A DNA stretch of 59,229 nucleotides, taken from the NCBI GenBank assembly GCA_945885475.1, contig CAMCYR010000016.1:1-59229 (forward strand), given 5' to 3'. Positions 7,924 to 16,737 of the stretch are shown in pieces. Source of the stretch: Chitinophaga pinensis (GTDB taxonomy: Bacteria > Bacteroidota > Bacteroidia > 2-12-FULL-35-15). The translations under genes and the position numbers were made by a program. The notes below the pieces were generated by a model. The model searched no databases, had not been told where the DNA came from, and worked only from the letters and a program-made list of their open reading frames with translations. Each line of letters begins with the position of its first letter. Positions within the stretch are counted from its first letter, which is position 1.

Positions 7924-9014
7924 TATTTCATCAGTTTTACTTGTTCGGTATAATATTTCAGCGAATCAATGATCAGATCTGCCTTTGCACTTTTATTGAT
8001 CTCACATTTTCCAATAGAAGAAAGTAAAGAAAAACTTATCTCCCCTTTTTCATTTTTCTTATCGTGTCTCATCAACTCAATCAACCGATGAGCATCCATC
8101 GCATCTAATTTTACAGCCTTGTATTTGTCAATAATAAATTGCGTGATCTCTCTTAATTCCTCAGCAGACAATTTACAGATTTTATGAGACAGGTAAGCTT
8201 CACAAACCATACCCACAGCAATTGCTTCGCCATGAAGTAGGTGTTTTTTATTTTCATTTTCCAATGAAAAAGTTTCGATCGCATGCCCGATTGTATGTCC
8301 GAAGTTCAATACCCTTCTGATGTTTTGTTCTTTCGGATCTTCCATCACAATTGTATTTTTTATATAAATGGAAGTCTTGATCAGCTCATCAAACAAATTG
8401 AGATCGGCAAAATCGGCATTCATTACTTTTACCCAATAGTTGGCATCCGCAATAAGTGCATGTTTAATTATTTCTGCGAAACCTGATAAAATCTGACGCT
8501 TATCAAGTGTATTCAAAAAATTGCTATTTACAAAAACTGCCGCAGGATTATTGAAAACACCAATTTCATTTTTAAGGTTGTTCATGTCAACGCCCACTTT
8601 CCCGCCAACGGATGCGTCCACTTGTGAAAGCAATGTTGTTGGAATATTAATAAAATCAATTCCTCTTTTAAATGTAGAAGCAATAAAGCCACCCATATCT
8701 GAAATCACACCACCACCTATATTCACAAACAATGATTTTCGATCAGCACCATATTCACTTAAAGCACTCCAAATCTGGATACATACGTCAATCGTTTTAC
8801 TGCCTTCGCCACTTTCAATCTCAATAATCTCCGCATCCTTAAACAAGGTAATTTTTTCAACTAAAGGCGGATAACAATATTTTAAAGAATTTTCATCAAC
8901 AAAAATAAATACCTTGGAATATCCGCTCTTATTTGCTTTCAGAAATCGGTTGATTTCTTTTGCAATATCATCAGAGATAAATACAGAATAATTAGTTGAA
9001 CGAATTTCAGTCAT
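7923..9014 (-). CDS. aroB: 3-dehydroquinate synthase
   Basis: Second step of the shikimate pathway: converts DAHP to 3-dehydroquinate using NAD+ and a divalent metal. The 363-residue protein contains GGGVISDMGGFIAS (NAD-binding glycine segment), the IPTTLLSQVDASVGGKVGVD segment, GFAEIIKHALI, and the metal-ligand region NFGHTIGHAIE. It is first in the aroB-aroA operon, with a good -7 box 17 bases upstream, and is divergent from the proline dehydrogenase gene. Confidence 0.95.
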   Translation of the reverse strand: MTEIRSTNYSVFISDDIAKEINRFLKANKSGYSKVFIFVDENSLKYCYPPLVEKITLFKDAEIIEIESGEGSKTIDVCIQIWSALSEYGADRKSLFVNIGGGVISDMGGFIASTFKRGIDFINIPTTLLSQVDASVGGKVGVDMNNLKNEIGVFNNPAAVFVNSNFLNTLDKRQILSGFAEIIKHALIADANYWVKVMNADFADLNLFDELIKTSIYIKNTIVMEDPKEQNIRRVLNFGHTIGHAIETFSLENENKKHLLHGEAIAVGMVCEAYLSHKICKLSAEELREITQFIIDKYKAVKLDAMDAHRLIELMRHDKKNEKGEISFSLLSSIGKCEINKSAKADLIIDSLKYYTEQVKLMK

Positions 9015-9031
9015 AAAAGAGCATCTAGTAA

Positions 9032-9039
9032 CAAATATA
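9032..9039 (-). promoter_or_regulatory. -7 box of aroB-aroA
   Basis: TATATTTG on the minus strand lies 17 bases before the aroB ATG. Confidence 0.55.
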
Positions 9040-9086
9040 GTAAAAAAGTCATATATAAGTACCCCAAATGAACGAATGTATTTTGT

Positions 9087-9094
9087 TATATTTG
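9087..9094 (+). promoter_or_regulatory. -7 box of the proline dehydrogenase gene
   Basis: TATATTTG lies 18 bases before the ATG at 9113. It is back to back with the aroB promoter, 47 bases apart. Confidence 0.55.
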
Positions 9095-9112
9095 CCCTTA
9101 TAAAACTCAGCT

Positions 9113-10279
9113 ATGTTATCCTTCGACAATACAGAAATTTCATTTTCAGGAAAATCAAACAAAGACCTTAATCGCTCCTATTGGTTATTCAAAATGGTTT
9201 CCAATCGAACATTTGTATCTATTGGAAAATCCTTAACCACATTTGCAATTCAAACACATTTACCCATAAAAGGGCTTATCAAAGCAACGATCTTTAAACA
9301 ATTTTGCGGTGGAGAAACAATTGAGGAATGCGACAAAGCAATCAAAGAATTGGCTAAATTCAATATCGGAACTATTTTGGATTATTCGGTTGAAGGAAAA
9401 GAATCTGAAATAGATTTTGATGCTTGCAGCGCCGAAACAATCGCGACCATCGCAAAAGCGAAGAATGACAAAAGCATTCCTTTTTGTGTTTTTAAAGTAA
9501 CAGGAATGGCCCGTTTTGATCTTTTAGAAAAAGTAAGTTCAAAAATAGCATTAAGTGCTCCAGAAAACTTGGAATTTGAACGCATACAAAACCGGGTGAA
9601 TGCAATCTGTAAAGCAGCTAACATTGCGGGTGTTCCTGTATTTATTGATGCCGAAGAAAGCTGGATACAGGAAGCAATCGACGAGCTCGCAAACCAAATG
9701 ATGGTTTTATACAACAAAGAAAAAGCAATTGTTTATAACACTTACCAACTTTACAGAAAGGACCGCTTGCCTTATCTAAAAAAATCGTTTGAAGTAGCGC
9801 AACAATTAAATTATTTTCTCGGCGCTAAGCTTGTAAGAGGCGCGTATATGGAGAAAGAGCGAAACAGAGCGATCGAAAAAGACTACCCTTCACCAATTCA
9901 GGAGACAAAAGAAAACACGGATGCAGATTACGATTCCGCAGTTGAATTTTGTACTGAAAATATATCCCGGATCGCAATTTGTGCAGGAACACACAACGAA
10001 AACAGTTCGATGAAACTAGCAGACTTAATGCAAAAAAAGAGCATACCTTCGGATACAAAAAATATTTATTTCTCTCAGCTTCTTGGCATGAGCGACCATA
10101 TTAGTTTCAACCTTGCAAATGCAAATTTCAATGTTGCAAAATATGTTCCTTACGGACCTGTTAACGAGGTTCTTCCCTATTTGATCCGCAGAGCTCAAGA
10201 GAACACCTCCGTTAAAGGGCAAACTGGAAGAGAATTAAACTTGATAATGAAAGAAAAGGCGAGACGAAATTTAAAATAA
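9113..10279 (+). CDS. proline dehydrogenase (FAD-dependent, monofunctional)
   Basis: Oxidises proline to 1-pyrroline-5-carboxylate, passing electrons through FAD to the quinone pool. The 388-residue protein has the PRODH TIM-barrel motifs: VFIDAEESWIQ, YNTYQLYRKDRLPYLKKS, and LVRGAYMEKERNRA near residue 245, which binds substrate carboxylate and FAD. The last segment, YGPVNEVLPYLIRRAQEN, is also typical, with the two Arg that hold proline. It is the stand-alone form seen in Bacteroidota rather than the large bifunctional PutA. No partner P5C dehydrogenase is in the window. Confidence 0.93.
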   Translation: MLSFDNTEISFSGKSNKDLNRSYWLFKMVSNRTFVSIGKSLTTFAIQTHLPIKGLIKATIFKQFCGGETIEECDKAIKELAKFNIGTILDYSVEGKESEIDFDACSAETIATIAKAKNDKSIPFCVFKVTGMARFDLLEKVSSKIALSAPENLEFERIQNRVNAICKAANIAGVPVFIDAEESWIQEAIDELANQMMVLYNKEKAIVYNTYQLYRKDRLPYLKKSFEVAQQLNYFLGAKLVRGAYMEKERNRAIEKDYPSPIQETKENTDADYDSAVEFCTENISRIAICAGTHNENSSMKLADLMQKKSIPSDTKNIYFSQLLGMSDHISFNLANANFNVAKYVPYGPVNEVLPYLIRRAQENTSVKGQTGRELNLIMKEKARRNLK

Positions 10280-10317
10280 ATCGATTTCTTTATTGTAAAT
10301 TAAAAAAGAGGATTGTC

Positions 10318-10929
10318 GTAAAGAAAAATCTAAAAAATAAAATAAATTCAGCGAAATTATTTTATTTTTTATTGCCTGTATTTATTTTGAGTAGTTGCAC
10401 AAATTTCAAAAGACTGATCACTGATGAAGTGGTAATGAAAGATGGAGATTCACAAACAGGGACTATTATCCGGTCTGATTCGACAAATATCAGACTAAAA
10501 AAGATAGACGAGTCCATCACTAATATTCATTAGTCGGGTCTTGAAATCGTACAGGGAAAAAAATTTAAGACTCTTTTTCTGGGTGCAAACTTCGGATTTT
10601 ACAAAATACCCTATTTCTCGGTATTCAGAAACGAACCGATAACGGCGAGGCACTCAGGTACGCAGTATAAAATTGGGATTGCCGCTCGTGGAATAAAACT
10701 TTATTACCTCAATCTATAGTACTCCCCTGCTAAACCATATGCCATTACAAAATTCGGATTCGGCTATCAACTCTATTTAGGAAATTCAACTTATCTAAAG
10801 AAAAATTCTTATTTTATCGGGACAGAATTCAATCTGATGGTTGTTAAATATAACAATGGGGCCCAAATCGCAATTGAACCATTTACCGGTTTTGAAAAAA
10901 AGTGCAATGAGCTGAAATACGTTTTTTAA
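10318..10929 (+). pseudogene. lipoprotein/barrel-like protein gene interrupted by two in-frame TAG codons
   Basis: Reading frame from 10318 runs to TAA at 10927-10929 with only two interruptions, TAG at 10531 and TAG at 10717. The translation looks like real protein throughout: a lipoprotein-type signal (LLPVFILSSCTNFKR), then VVMKDGDSQTGTIIRSDSTN, KKFKTLFLGANFGFYKIPYF, and a barrel-like C-terminus (GFGYQLYLGNSTYLKKNSYF, GAQIAIEPFTGF). No ATG is present at the expected start, so the start may also be lost. I infer a recently inactivated secreted or outer-membrane protein of unknown function. Because no frameshift exists and both stops are amber, readthrough is a formal but less likely alternative. 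It fills the stretch between the proline dehydrogenase and the MbnP-like gene. Confidence 0.7.
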
Positions 10930-11008
10930 TACAAAAAAATCCACGATCATTTGATCCCGTAAAAAGGTAGATTTACCTAATTTAATTTCGGAGATCACGT
11001 CAATTTTG

Positions 11009-11016
11009 TAAGTTTG
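11009..11016 (+). promoter_or_regulatory. -7 box of the MbnP-MbnH-like operon
   Basis: TAAGTTTG lies 18 bases before the ATG at 11035 and after the end of the upstream pseudogene, so the pair has its own promoter. Confidence 0.5.
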
Positions 11017-11034
11017 ATCTAATAAAGAAAAAAA

Positions 11035-11793
11035 ATGCTCAGTACGATCAAAAACAATATCAACTCCTGCTCTCTTTCTCCATCTGGAAGAATAAAAACA
11101 ATAAGCCATGGACTTGCCTATTGCCTACTCTTCATTATAAGTATTGAAGTGATGGCTGCACAATCAAACAAAATACTAAACATCAACTTTCATGCATATT
11201 ACGGTGATGTACTACTGAAACTTGATGATTCCGTATATAAAACAGAAAACGAAACCGCAATTCAAATTGAGACATTTAAATGTTACATTTCAGGAATTGA
11301 ATTATTGAATAAAGAGCAGGTTGTTTTTCGCGAAAACAATAGTTTTCATTTACTGGATGTATCAGAATTAAAATCATTGTCGATTCCAGTGACCACTCCG
11401 TCAACCATTCAATACGATAAAATAAAATTCAATATTGGAATAGACAGCCTGACGAATGTTTCAGGTGCTTATGGTGGCGATCTGGACCCAACAAAAGGAA
11501 TGTACTGGACCTGGCAAAACGGATATATTAATTTCAAATTGGAAGGAAAAAGTATGATCTGTCCAACAAAAAACAATGAATTTCAATTTCATATTGGAGG
11601 TTATCAATTCCCCGACAGAACGATGCAGCAGGTAATCTTAAACATACTAATGGAAGGTTCATTGGCAATCCGTATTGACCTAAAAAAAATAATTGACAGC
11701 ATTGATCTTACCAAACAAAATCAAGTTATGTCACCGGGGAAAGATGCAGTAATTTTGTCAGAGAAAGCACTAAAAATTTTCAGCAGCTATTAA
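11035..11793 (+). CDS. MbnP-like secreted (copper-binding) protein
   Basis: A 252-residue exported protein with a long n-region signal peptide cut near residue 42 (VMAAQ). The mature part begins LNINFHAYYGD and holds the family segment GMYWTWQNGYINFKLEG at residues 155-171, with Trp158 and Trp160. In the characterised MbnP, the partner MbnH oxidises a Trp to kynurenine and the modified protein binds copper; whether the same Trp is used here is inferred. The gene is separated from the di-heme peroxidase-like gene by only 2 bases, which strongly supports the assignment. Function is likely in copper handling or redox biology of the periplasm. Confidence 0.8.
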   Translation: MLSTIKNNINSCSLSPSGRIKTISHGLAYCLLFIISIEVMAAQSNKILNINFHAYYGDVLLKLDDSVYKTENETAIQIETFKCYISGIELLNKEQVVFRENNSFHLLDVSELKSLSIPVTTPSTIQYDKIKFNIGIDSLTNVSGAYGGDLDPTKGMYWTWQNGYINFKLEGKSMICPTKNNEFQFHIGGYQFPDRTMQQVILNILMEGSLAIRIDLKKIIDSIDLTKQNQVMSPGKDAVILSEKALKIFSSY

Positions 11794-11795
11794 AA

Positions 11796-12830
11796 ATGAA
11801 AAAAGTTTTTATTTTATTACTGATTAGCACCTTTATCATTTTAGCATTTAAAAGCGGGAATGAATACACGTTTGCTATTCCTATAAACTGGCCAAAGCCT
11901 ACTTATGATTTTGCTAAAAATCCTTTAAGTATCGATAAGATCCAACTAGGCCGTGCTTTATTTTATGACCCACAGCTTTCCTCGGACAATACCACTTCCT
12001 GCTCCAGCTGCCATTCGCAATTTACGGCATTCACACATGTAGACCATGCATTGAGTCATGGTATAAAAGACCGCATTGGAAAAAGAAATTCTCTTGCCCT
12101 GATGAACTTAGCCTGGCATCAGTCGTTCATGTGGGATGGAGCGATTAACCACCTCGACATGCAATCACTGGCACCAATCAGCAATCCGGATGAAATGGAC
12201 GAAAAAATAGAACATGTAGTAACGAAATTGCAAAAATCAAAAATATATCCGCTTCTTTTTCAAAAAGCATTTGGCGATAGCACGATTACTGGGGAACACC
12301 TCTTAAAATCAATCTCACAATTTATGCTAACCCTTGTGAGCTCAAATTCTAAATACGACAGTGTGATGCGAAAGGAATCTGTTTTTACTGCGCAAGAAAA
12401 TCAGGGGTATAAATTATTCAAAACGAATTGTGCTGAATGCCACACAGAACCATTGTTTACAAACCTTAAATTTGAAAACAATGGCTTAACGTTAGACACA
12501 ACTCTTAACGATACAGGAAGAATGAAAATTACACACAATAAAAAAGATTCATTAAGATTTAAAGTACCTTCCCTCCGGAATATTGAATTTTCTTATCCTT
12601 ACATGCACGATGGCCGTTTTAAAAAACTGTCCGAAGTAGTAACACACTATACTTCCGGTGTTCAGAAAAGCAATACCCTTTCAAAAAAACTTGAAAAAAA
12701 CCTTGTACTGTCTTCGAATGAACGCGTTGATCTGATTGCATTTTTATTAACGCTTACTGATAGAACATTCCTGTTCAATAAGGACTATTCCTTTCCCAGA
12801 ACTATTTTTTTTACGGAAAAGAAAGAGTAA
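11796..12830 (+). CDS. di-heme cytochrome c peroxidase/MauG family protein, MbnH-like
   Basis: A 344-residue periplasmic protein with an N-terminal signal or anchor helix (MKKVFILLLISTFIILAF). Two CxxCH c-heme sites are visible: C69-S-S-C72-H73 and C212-A-E-C215-H216. Between them are the family segments QLGRALFYDPQLS, AWHQSFMWDG and a late PYMHDGRF, which supplies a distal ligand region. Members reduce peroxide or, as in MauG and MbnH, form a bis-Fe(IV) state that oxidises a Trp in a partner protein. The start lies 2 bases after the MbnP-like stop, so the two are made together and MbnH-type activity on the MbnP-like protein is the best inference. Confidence 0.87.
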   Translation: MKKVFILLLISTFIILAFKSGNEYTFAIPINWPKPTYDFAKNPLSIDKIQLGRALFYDPQLSSDNTTSCSSCHSQFTAFTHVDHALSHGIKDRIGKRNSLALMNLAWHQSFMWDGAINHLDMQSLAPISNPDEMDEKIEHVVTKLQKSKIYPLLFQKAFGDSTITGEHLLKSISQFMLTLVSSNSKYDSVMRKESVFTAQENQGYKLFKTNCAECHTEPLFTNLKFENNGLTLDTTLNDTGRMKITHNKKDSLRFKVPSLRNIEFSYPYMHDGRFKKLSEVVTHYTSGVQKSNTLSKKLEKNLVLSSNERVDLIAFLLTLTDRTFLFNKDYSFPRTIFFTEKKE

Positions 12831-13002
12831 TTATATCTTACAAACAAGAAATAAATCTGATATGCAAACACTCTTTTTCGGTAATTTTTTAATCGCATAA
12901 ATACAACCGTTCACCTATATTATTTTATAGAGGAATAAACTTAAAGTAATTTCGTATTACACGTAAAAAAACAGAATAAAAATATTTATAATTATAAAAC
13001 AC

Positions 13003-14379
13003 ATGAACATGAAAAAAATAATAATCTCATCTATTTTGTTTTCGGGCTATTGCATAGGAATGGCGCAAACAAACCCAGCAATTACATCCTGGCTGCACAA
13101 TACAACAGGTATTTTAGGTAGTCACTATACTGTAGCAGGTGGGTCAACACCATTGAACGATGCAGACTCAGCTAATGTTCAAAAGGTCTACTATTCAACC
13201 ACCTTTGCTTATGTAAAAACAAAAGGAATACCTTCTTATCCTACCGGACCATATCTGGATGGAAATCCATCAATCGCTACTAATCAAAGTGCAATTTTTA
13301 AAATCCCTCTTACTCCGGTTCAAAATTTGGGAACACCAACAAACACAACAGGCGGAAATATCGGAGTATTTATTAACGGGATTGCATTTTTTGATTACAG
13401 AGACGGTGTATCCTGGAGAAACGCAAGCTCATCCTTATGTGGAGGTCCGATTATGCCCCCCTGCATGGGTGATGGTGTTTGGAACCGAGATGCCGTGGTG
13501 GGTGAACGAGGAGGTTTCGACTGCTCAAAAGGACATCCTGCGATGGGAAATTACCACACACATCAGAACCCTAGCGCATTCAATTTGGATCTTAATGTAA
13601 TTTCAACTGTCTGCAATTTATACGCGGCTGATGGCTTGTATGCAATCGACAGCACAGTTCATTCTCCACTAATTGGTTTTGCTTACGACGGCTTTCCAGT
13701 ATATGGTGCATATGGATTTAAAAATGCGGACGGTACAGGCGGAATAGTAAGAATAAAATCTAGCTACAGCAAACGAACAATTACTACTAGAACAACCTAT
13801 TCAACAGGAGCAACTGTTACAGCAGGACCTCCAGTAAGTGCTACTTATCCTTTGGGTTATTTCAGAGAAGATTACCAATACAACACAACATCCGCAGCAA
13901 CACCGGACTATTTAGATGAACACAACGGCAGATATTGCGTAACACCTGAATATCCATCAGGTAAATACTGCTATTTTGCAACTGTTGATGCAAACTGGAA
14001 TTCTGCATATCCGTATTTGGTCGGACCGACTTTTTATGGAACGAAAGTCGTGACAGATGTAGCGGCAATCACAGAATCTGTTACAGAATACATCCCGACT
14101 CCCTTAAGTGTTTTAAATTCTGATCCGGAAGAAATAAATGCAACGGTTTTCCCTAATCCGGCAAACGATATTGTTGCGGTCCAATTAAACGGTTTAAGAA
14201 GAGAGAATGTAACTATTGAAATGTATGATATTACAGGACGATTGATTCAAAAAACGACAGTGTATCAAGGAAGTACGATTGCTTATTTTGACACTCAAAA
14301 ATTATATAATGGTCAGTATATTATTAAAATCATTTCAGGAACTGCCGTTCTAAGTAAGAAGATCACCATCATAAAATAA
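13003..14379 (+). CDS. YHYH-domain secreted protein with T9SS type A sorting domain
   Basis: A 458-residue secreted protein; signal peptide ends near residue 21 (GMAQ-TNP). ATG 13003 is followed by a second ATG two codons on (13009), either of which may be used. The central part matches the YHYH domain: a Cys-rich segment (CGGPIMPPCMGDG), GNYHTHQNP at residues 182-190 and GFAYDGFPVYGAYG near 220. The signature here reads Y-H-T-H rather than Y-H-Y-H. The C-terminus, VFPNPANDIVAVQL...MYDITGRLIQKT...GQYIIKI, is a type A T9SS signal. The biochemical role of YHYH proteins is not established. It follows the MbnP-MbnH-like pair by 172 bases with its own terminator. Confidence 0.88.
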   Translation: MNMKKIIISSILFSGYCIGMAQTNPAITSWLHNTTGILGSHYTVAGGSTPLNDADSANVQKVYYSTTFAYVKTKGIPSYPTGPYLDGNPSIATNQSAIFKIPLTPVQNLGTPTNTTGGNIGVFINGIAFFDYRDGVSWRNASSSLCGGPIMPPCMGDGVWNRDAVVGERGGFDCSKGHPAMGNYHTHQNPSAFNLDLNVISTVCNLYAADGLYAIDSTVHSPLIGFAYDGFPVYGAYGFKNADGTGGIVRIKSSYSKRTITTRTTYSTGATVTAGPPVSATYPLGYFREDYQYNTTSAATPDYLDEHNGRYCVTPEYPSGKYCYFATVDANWNSAYPYLVGPTFYGTKVVTDVAAITESVTEYIPTPLSVLNSDPEEINATVFPNPANDIVAVQLNGLRRENVTIEMYDITGRLIQKTTVYQGSTIAYFDTQKLYNGQYIIKIISGTAVLSKKITIIK

Positions 14380-14408
14380 TCTGAAACACCAGTTTACTCC
14401 CAAAAAAA

Positions 14409-14441
14409 ACTGCTCTCAAAAAATTTGAGAGCAGTTTTTTT
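14409..14441 (+). terminator. intrinsic terminator after the YHYH gene
   Basis: ACTGCTCTCAAA pairs with TTTGAGAGCAGT (12 pairs, loop AAA) and is followed by a run of T. An A-run on the other side could let it serve the minus strand too. Confidence 0.9.
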
Positions 14442-14480
14442 ATTGAAGAAATTTATACTAATACTATTCAACCAGATAAT

Positions 14481-14915
14481 TTATTTGCAATCACAGCTAT
14501 CATTTTCCATTTTCAGATCGATAGCCGTTACCACTTTTGAAATGGTATCACAATCGGCAATAACGATCCTGAGATTTTTCCCGCTTGCAGTAATGCCTTC
14601 GATAGCATATGTCGGATAAGGTTTATCGCGGACATCACTTTTACCGTAATTTACTTTACCTTTTCCAAGCAATTCTCCTTTACCGACTAATTCTCTGATT
14701 TCGGCCTCCGTAATTTGTCTGCATTCCATACGGCATGCCCCATGTTTACTATATTCCAGTTTTTGCCAGCCAAGCTCTTCCAATTTCGCGGAAGCAGGCA
14801 TCTGGCAGCCTTTTCCTTTGTATATAATACTTACAGCAAATAATCCCAAGGCGAAACCAACACCGTAAAATTTTATTCTTCTGTATAAATCTGCATTTTT
14901 ACCGGGGATTGCCAT
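14481..14915 (-). CDS. DUF4258 family protein with N-terminal membrane helix
   Basis: A 144-residue protein with one hydrophobic segment at residues 14-30 (YGVGFALGLFAVSIIY) and a DUF4258 domain from about residue 55: YSKHGACRMECRQITEAEI, then KPYPTYAIEG and LRIVIADCDTISKVVTAIDL. DUF4258 folds are related to small toxin-like RNase families, but no catalytic role is shown here and the stable C-terminal ...CDCK tail looks structural. It lies 78 bases after alanine dehydrogenase on the same strand, so it may be cotranscribed with ald. Function unknown. Confidence 0.75.
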   Translation of the reverse strand: MAIPGKNADLYRRIKFYGVGFALGLFAVSIIYKGKGCQMPASAKLEELGWQKLEYSKHGACRMECRQITEAEIRELVGKGELLGKGKVNYGKSDVRDKPYPTYAIEGITASGKNLRIVIADCDTISKVVTAIDLKMENDSCDCK

Positions 14916-14993
14916 AGAGCGTATCGAGTCGTTTATTTTGATTAGAAAAAAAAGGGTCTAACCTTTATTTCATTTTAATCGGAATATAAATGT

Positions 14994-16211
14994 TTACAAA
15001 GCAGCCATCAGCAAATTTATGTCTTTATAGGGCAATTGAAACATTTCAGCCAGCACCTGATTGGTAAGAGTACCATTATAAATATAAACACCATTTCGAA
15101 CACCGGAATCTCTACGCAGCATATTGTCAACACCACCTTCTTCACCGATATTGATTAAGATAGGTGCAAAAATTGTACTTAAAGCATACGATGCCGTACG
15201 GGAAACCCGCGAAGCGATATTCGGAACACAATAATGAATAACACCATGTTTACGGAATACGGGCTTGGTATGGTTTGTAACTTCAGACGTTTCAAAACAA
15301 CCGCCCTGATCGATGCTGACATCGATAATTACGGAGCCTACTTTCATCTCACTCACCATTTCTTCAGAAACAACAAGTGGGGTTCTTCCCTGCTGAGCGC
15401 GGATAGCACCAATAACAACATCGGCAGTTTTTAAATGTTTTGCAAGCACACGCGGTTGGATCACTGAAGTAAAAACACGTGTACCAATATCACTTTGTAA
15501 TCGTCTTAAACGATAAATATTATTATCAAATACTTTTACGGAAGCACCCAAACCTAATGCGGCACGGGTTGCAAATTCGCCAACAGTTCCTGCACCTAAA
15601 ATCACGACCTCTGTTGGTGAAATACCGGAAATACCACCAAGAATAGCTCCTTGTCCGTTATTTACATTACTCAAATATTCGGCAGCAATAAGGATCGATG
15701 TTCCACCGGCAATTTCTCCCATAGAACGAATAACGGTATAAATGCCGTCTATATCTTTAATCCAGTCAAAAGCGATTGCTGTGATTCGCTTTGCCATTAA
15801 CTGTTTTAAAAAATCTTCCGGCTGAACCGTTAACTGAAGAGCAGAGATTAATGTTTGTCGCTGCTGCATCATTTCAATCTCTTGCGGAGATGGCGGTGCT
15901 ACTTTCAAAATAATATCCGCTTTGTATACTTCTTCTGCACTATAAACGATCTGAGCACCGGCTTCACTGTAATCGTGATCTTGGAAATTAGCCATTTTAC
16001 CTGCATTCGTTTCCACAATGATCCGGTGTCCGTTGTTTACAAGTAATGCCACAGCATCAGGAACCAATGCAACACGATTTTCCTGAAATGAAATTTCTTT
16101 TGGAATGCCAATGAATAATTTACCTTTTTTGCGCCCTACTTCAAGCATTTCTTCCTGAGGCATTAATGCAGTTTGGGAAAGGGAAGCCAATAATTCTTTA
16201 GATGTTTTCAT
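14994..16211 (-). CDS. ald: alanine dehydrogenase
   Basis: Reversible NAD-dependent deamination of L-alanine to pyruvate. The 405-residue protein belongs to the AlaDH/PNT family: IGIPKEISFQENRVALVPDA near residue 35, the hinge MGEIAGGTS, and the Rossmann glycine segment VILGAGTVGEFATRAALGLG with acidic FDNN after the second strand, which favours NAD. A 30-residue N-terminal extension precedes the catalytic core, as is usual for Bacteroidota members. It has its own -7 box. The order porX-tsaE-ald is often seen in this phylum, though the functions are not obviously connected. Confidence 0.87.
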   Translation of the reverse strand: MKTSKELLASLSQTALMPQEEMLEVGRKKGKLFIGIPKEISFQENRVALVPDAVALLVNNGHRIIVETNAGKMANFQDHDYSEAGAQIVYSAEEVYKADIILKVAPPSPQEIEMMQQRQTLISALQLTVQPEDFLKQLMAKRITAIAFDWIKDIDGIYTVIRSMGEIAGGTSILIAAEYLSNVNNGQGAILGGISGISPTEVVILGAGTVGEFATRAALGLGASVKVFDNNIYRLRRLQSDIGTRVFTSVIQPRVLAKHLKTADVVIGAIRAQQGRTPLVVSEEMVSEMKVGSVIIDVSIDQGGCFETSEVTNHTKPVFRKHGVIHYCVPNIASRVSRTASYALSTIFAPILINIGEEGGVDNMLRRDSGVRNGVYIYNGTLTNQVLAEMFQLPYKDINLLMAAL

Positions 16212-16232
16212 TTTCTATAGCTGGATAGAAAA

Positions 16233-16240
16233 CAAATTTA
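16233..16240 (-). promoter_or_regulatory. -7 box of ald
   Basis: TAAATTTG on the minus strand lies 21 bases before the ATG at 16211. Confidence 0.5.
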
Positions 16241-16296
16241 CAAAAAAAAGGGAACGAAAAAACACTTTAAAATCAGTGATGGGAAGTGCGGAGTGG

Positions 16297-16707
16297 TCAG
16301 AATGTGATCATCCGCTTATGCGTATCTGAGGCAATGGAAATTGGGAACACATTTTCAGGCAAAATTGCCTCAATTTTTTCGGGCCATTCGATGAAGCAAA
16401 GCGCATCGGAATAAAGATACTCTTCATACCCCATATCGAATGCTTCGTTTATATCCTTTATCCTGTAAAAATCAAAATGATATATTTTTCTGCCCGATGC
16501 GGAAAGATATTCATTAACGATAGAAAATGTAGGACTGCTGATCGTTTCTTTCACACCCAATGCCACACAAACTGCCTTAATAAAAGTAGTTTTCCCAGCA
16601 CCCATTTCTCCATAAAATGCAAGTACATTTCTATCTCCGATAGCTTCTATAATTTGAACGGCAGCAGTCGGCAGTTCGGACAATGAATTTACAATTACTT
16701 CTGGCAT
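16297..16707 (-). CDS. tsaE: tRNA threonylcarbamoyladenosine biosynthesis ATPase TsaE
   Basis: An essential P-loop ATPase that works with TsaB and TsaD to make t6A at position 37 of ANN-decoding tRNAs. The 136-residue protein has Walker A GEMGAGKT at residues 33-40, the switch-like SSPTFSIVNEY segment, and the HFDFYRI...GYEEYL...CFIEWPE region typical of the family. Length is normal. It lies 30 bases after porX on the same strand and is probably cotranscribed with it. Confidence 0.93.
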   Translation of the reverse strand: MPEVIVNSLSELPTAAVQIIEAIGDRNVLAFYGEMGAGKTTFIKAVCVALGVKETISSPTFSIVNEYLSASGRKIYHFDFYRIKDINEAFDMGYEEYLYSDALCFIEWPEKIEAILPENVFPISIASDTHKRMITF

Positions 16708-16737
16708 AAATCAAATATCTTAAAGCAATGCTAATTT

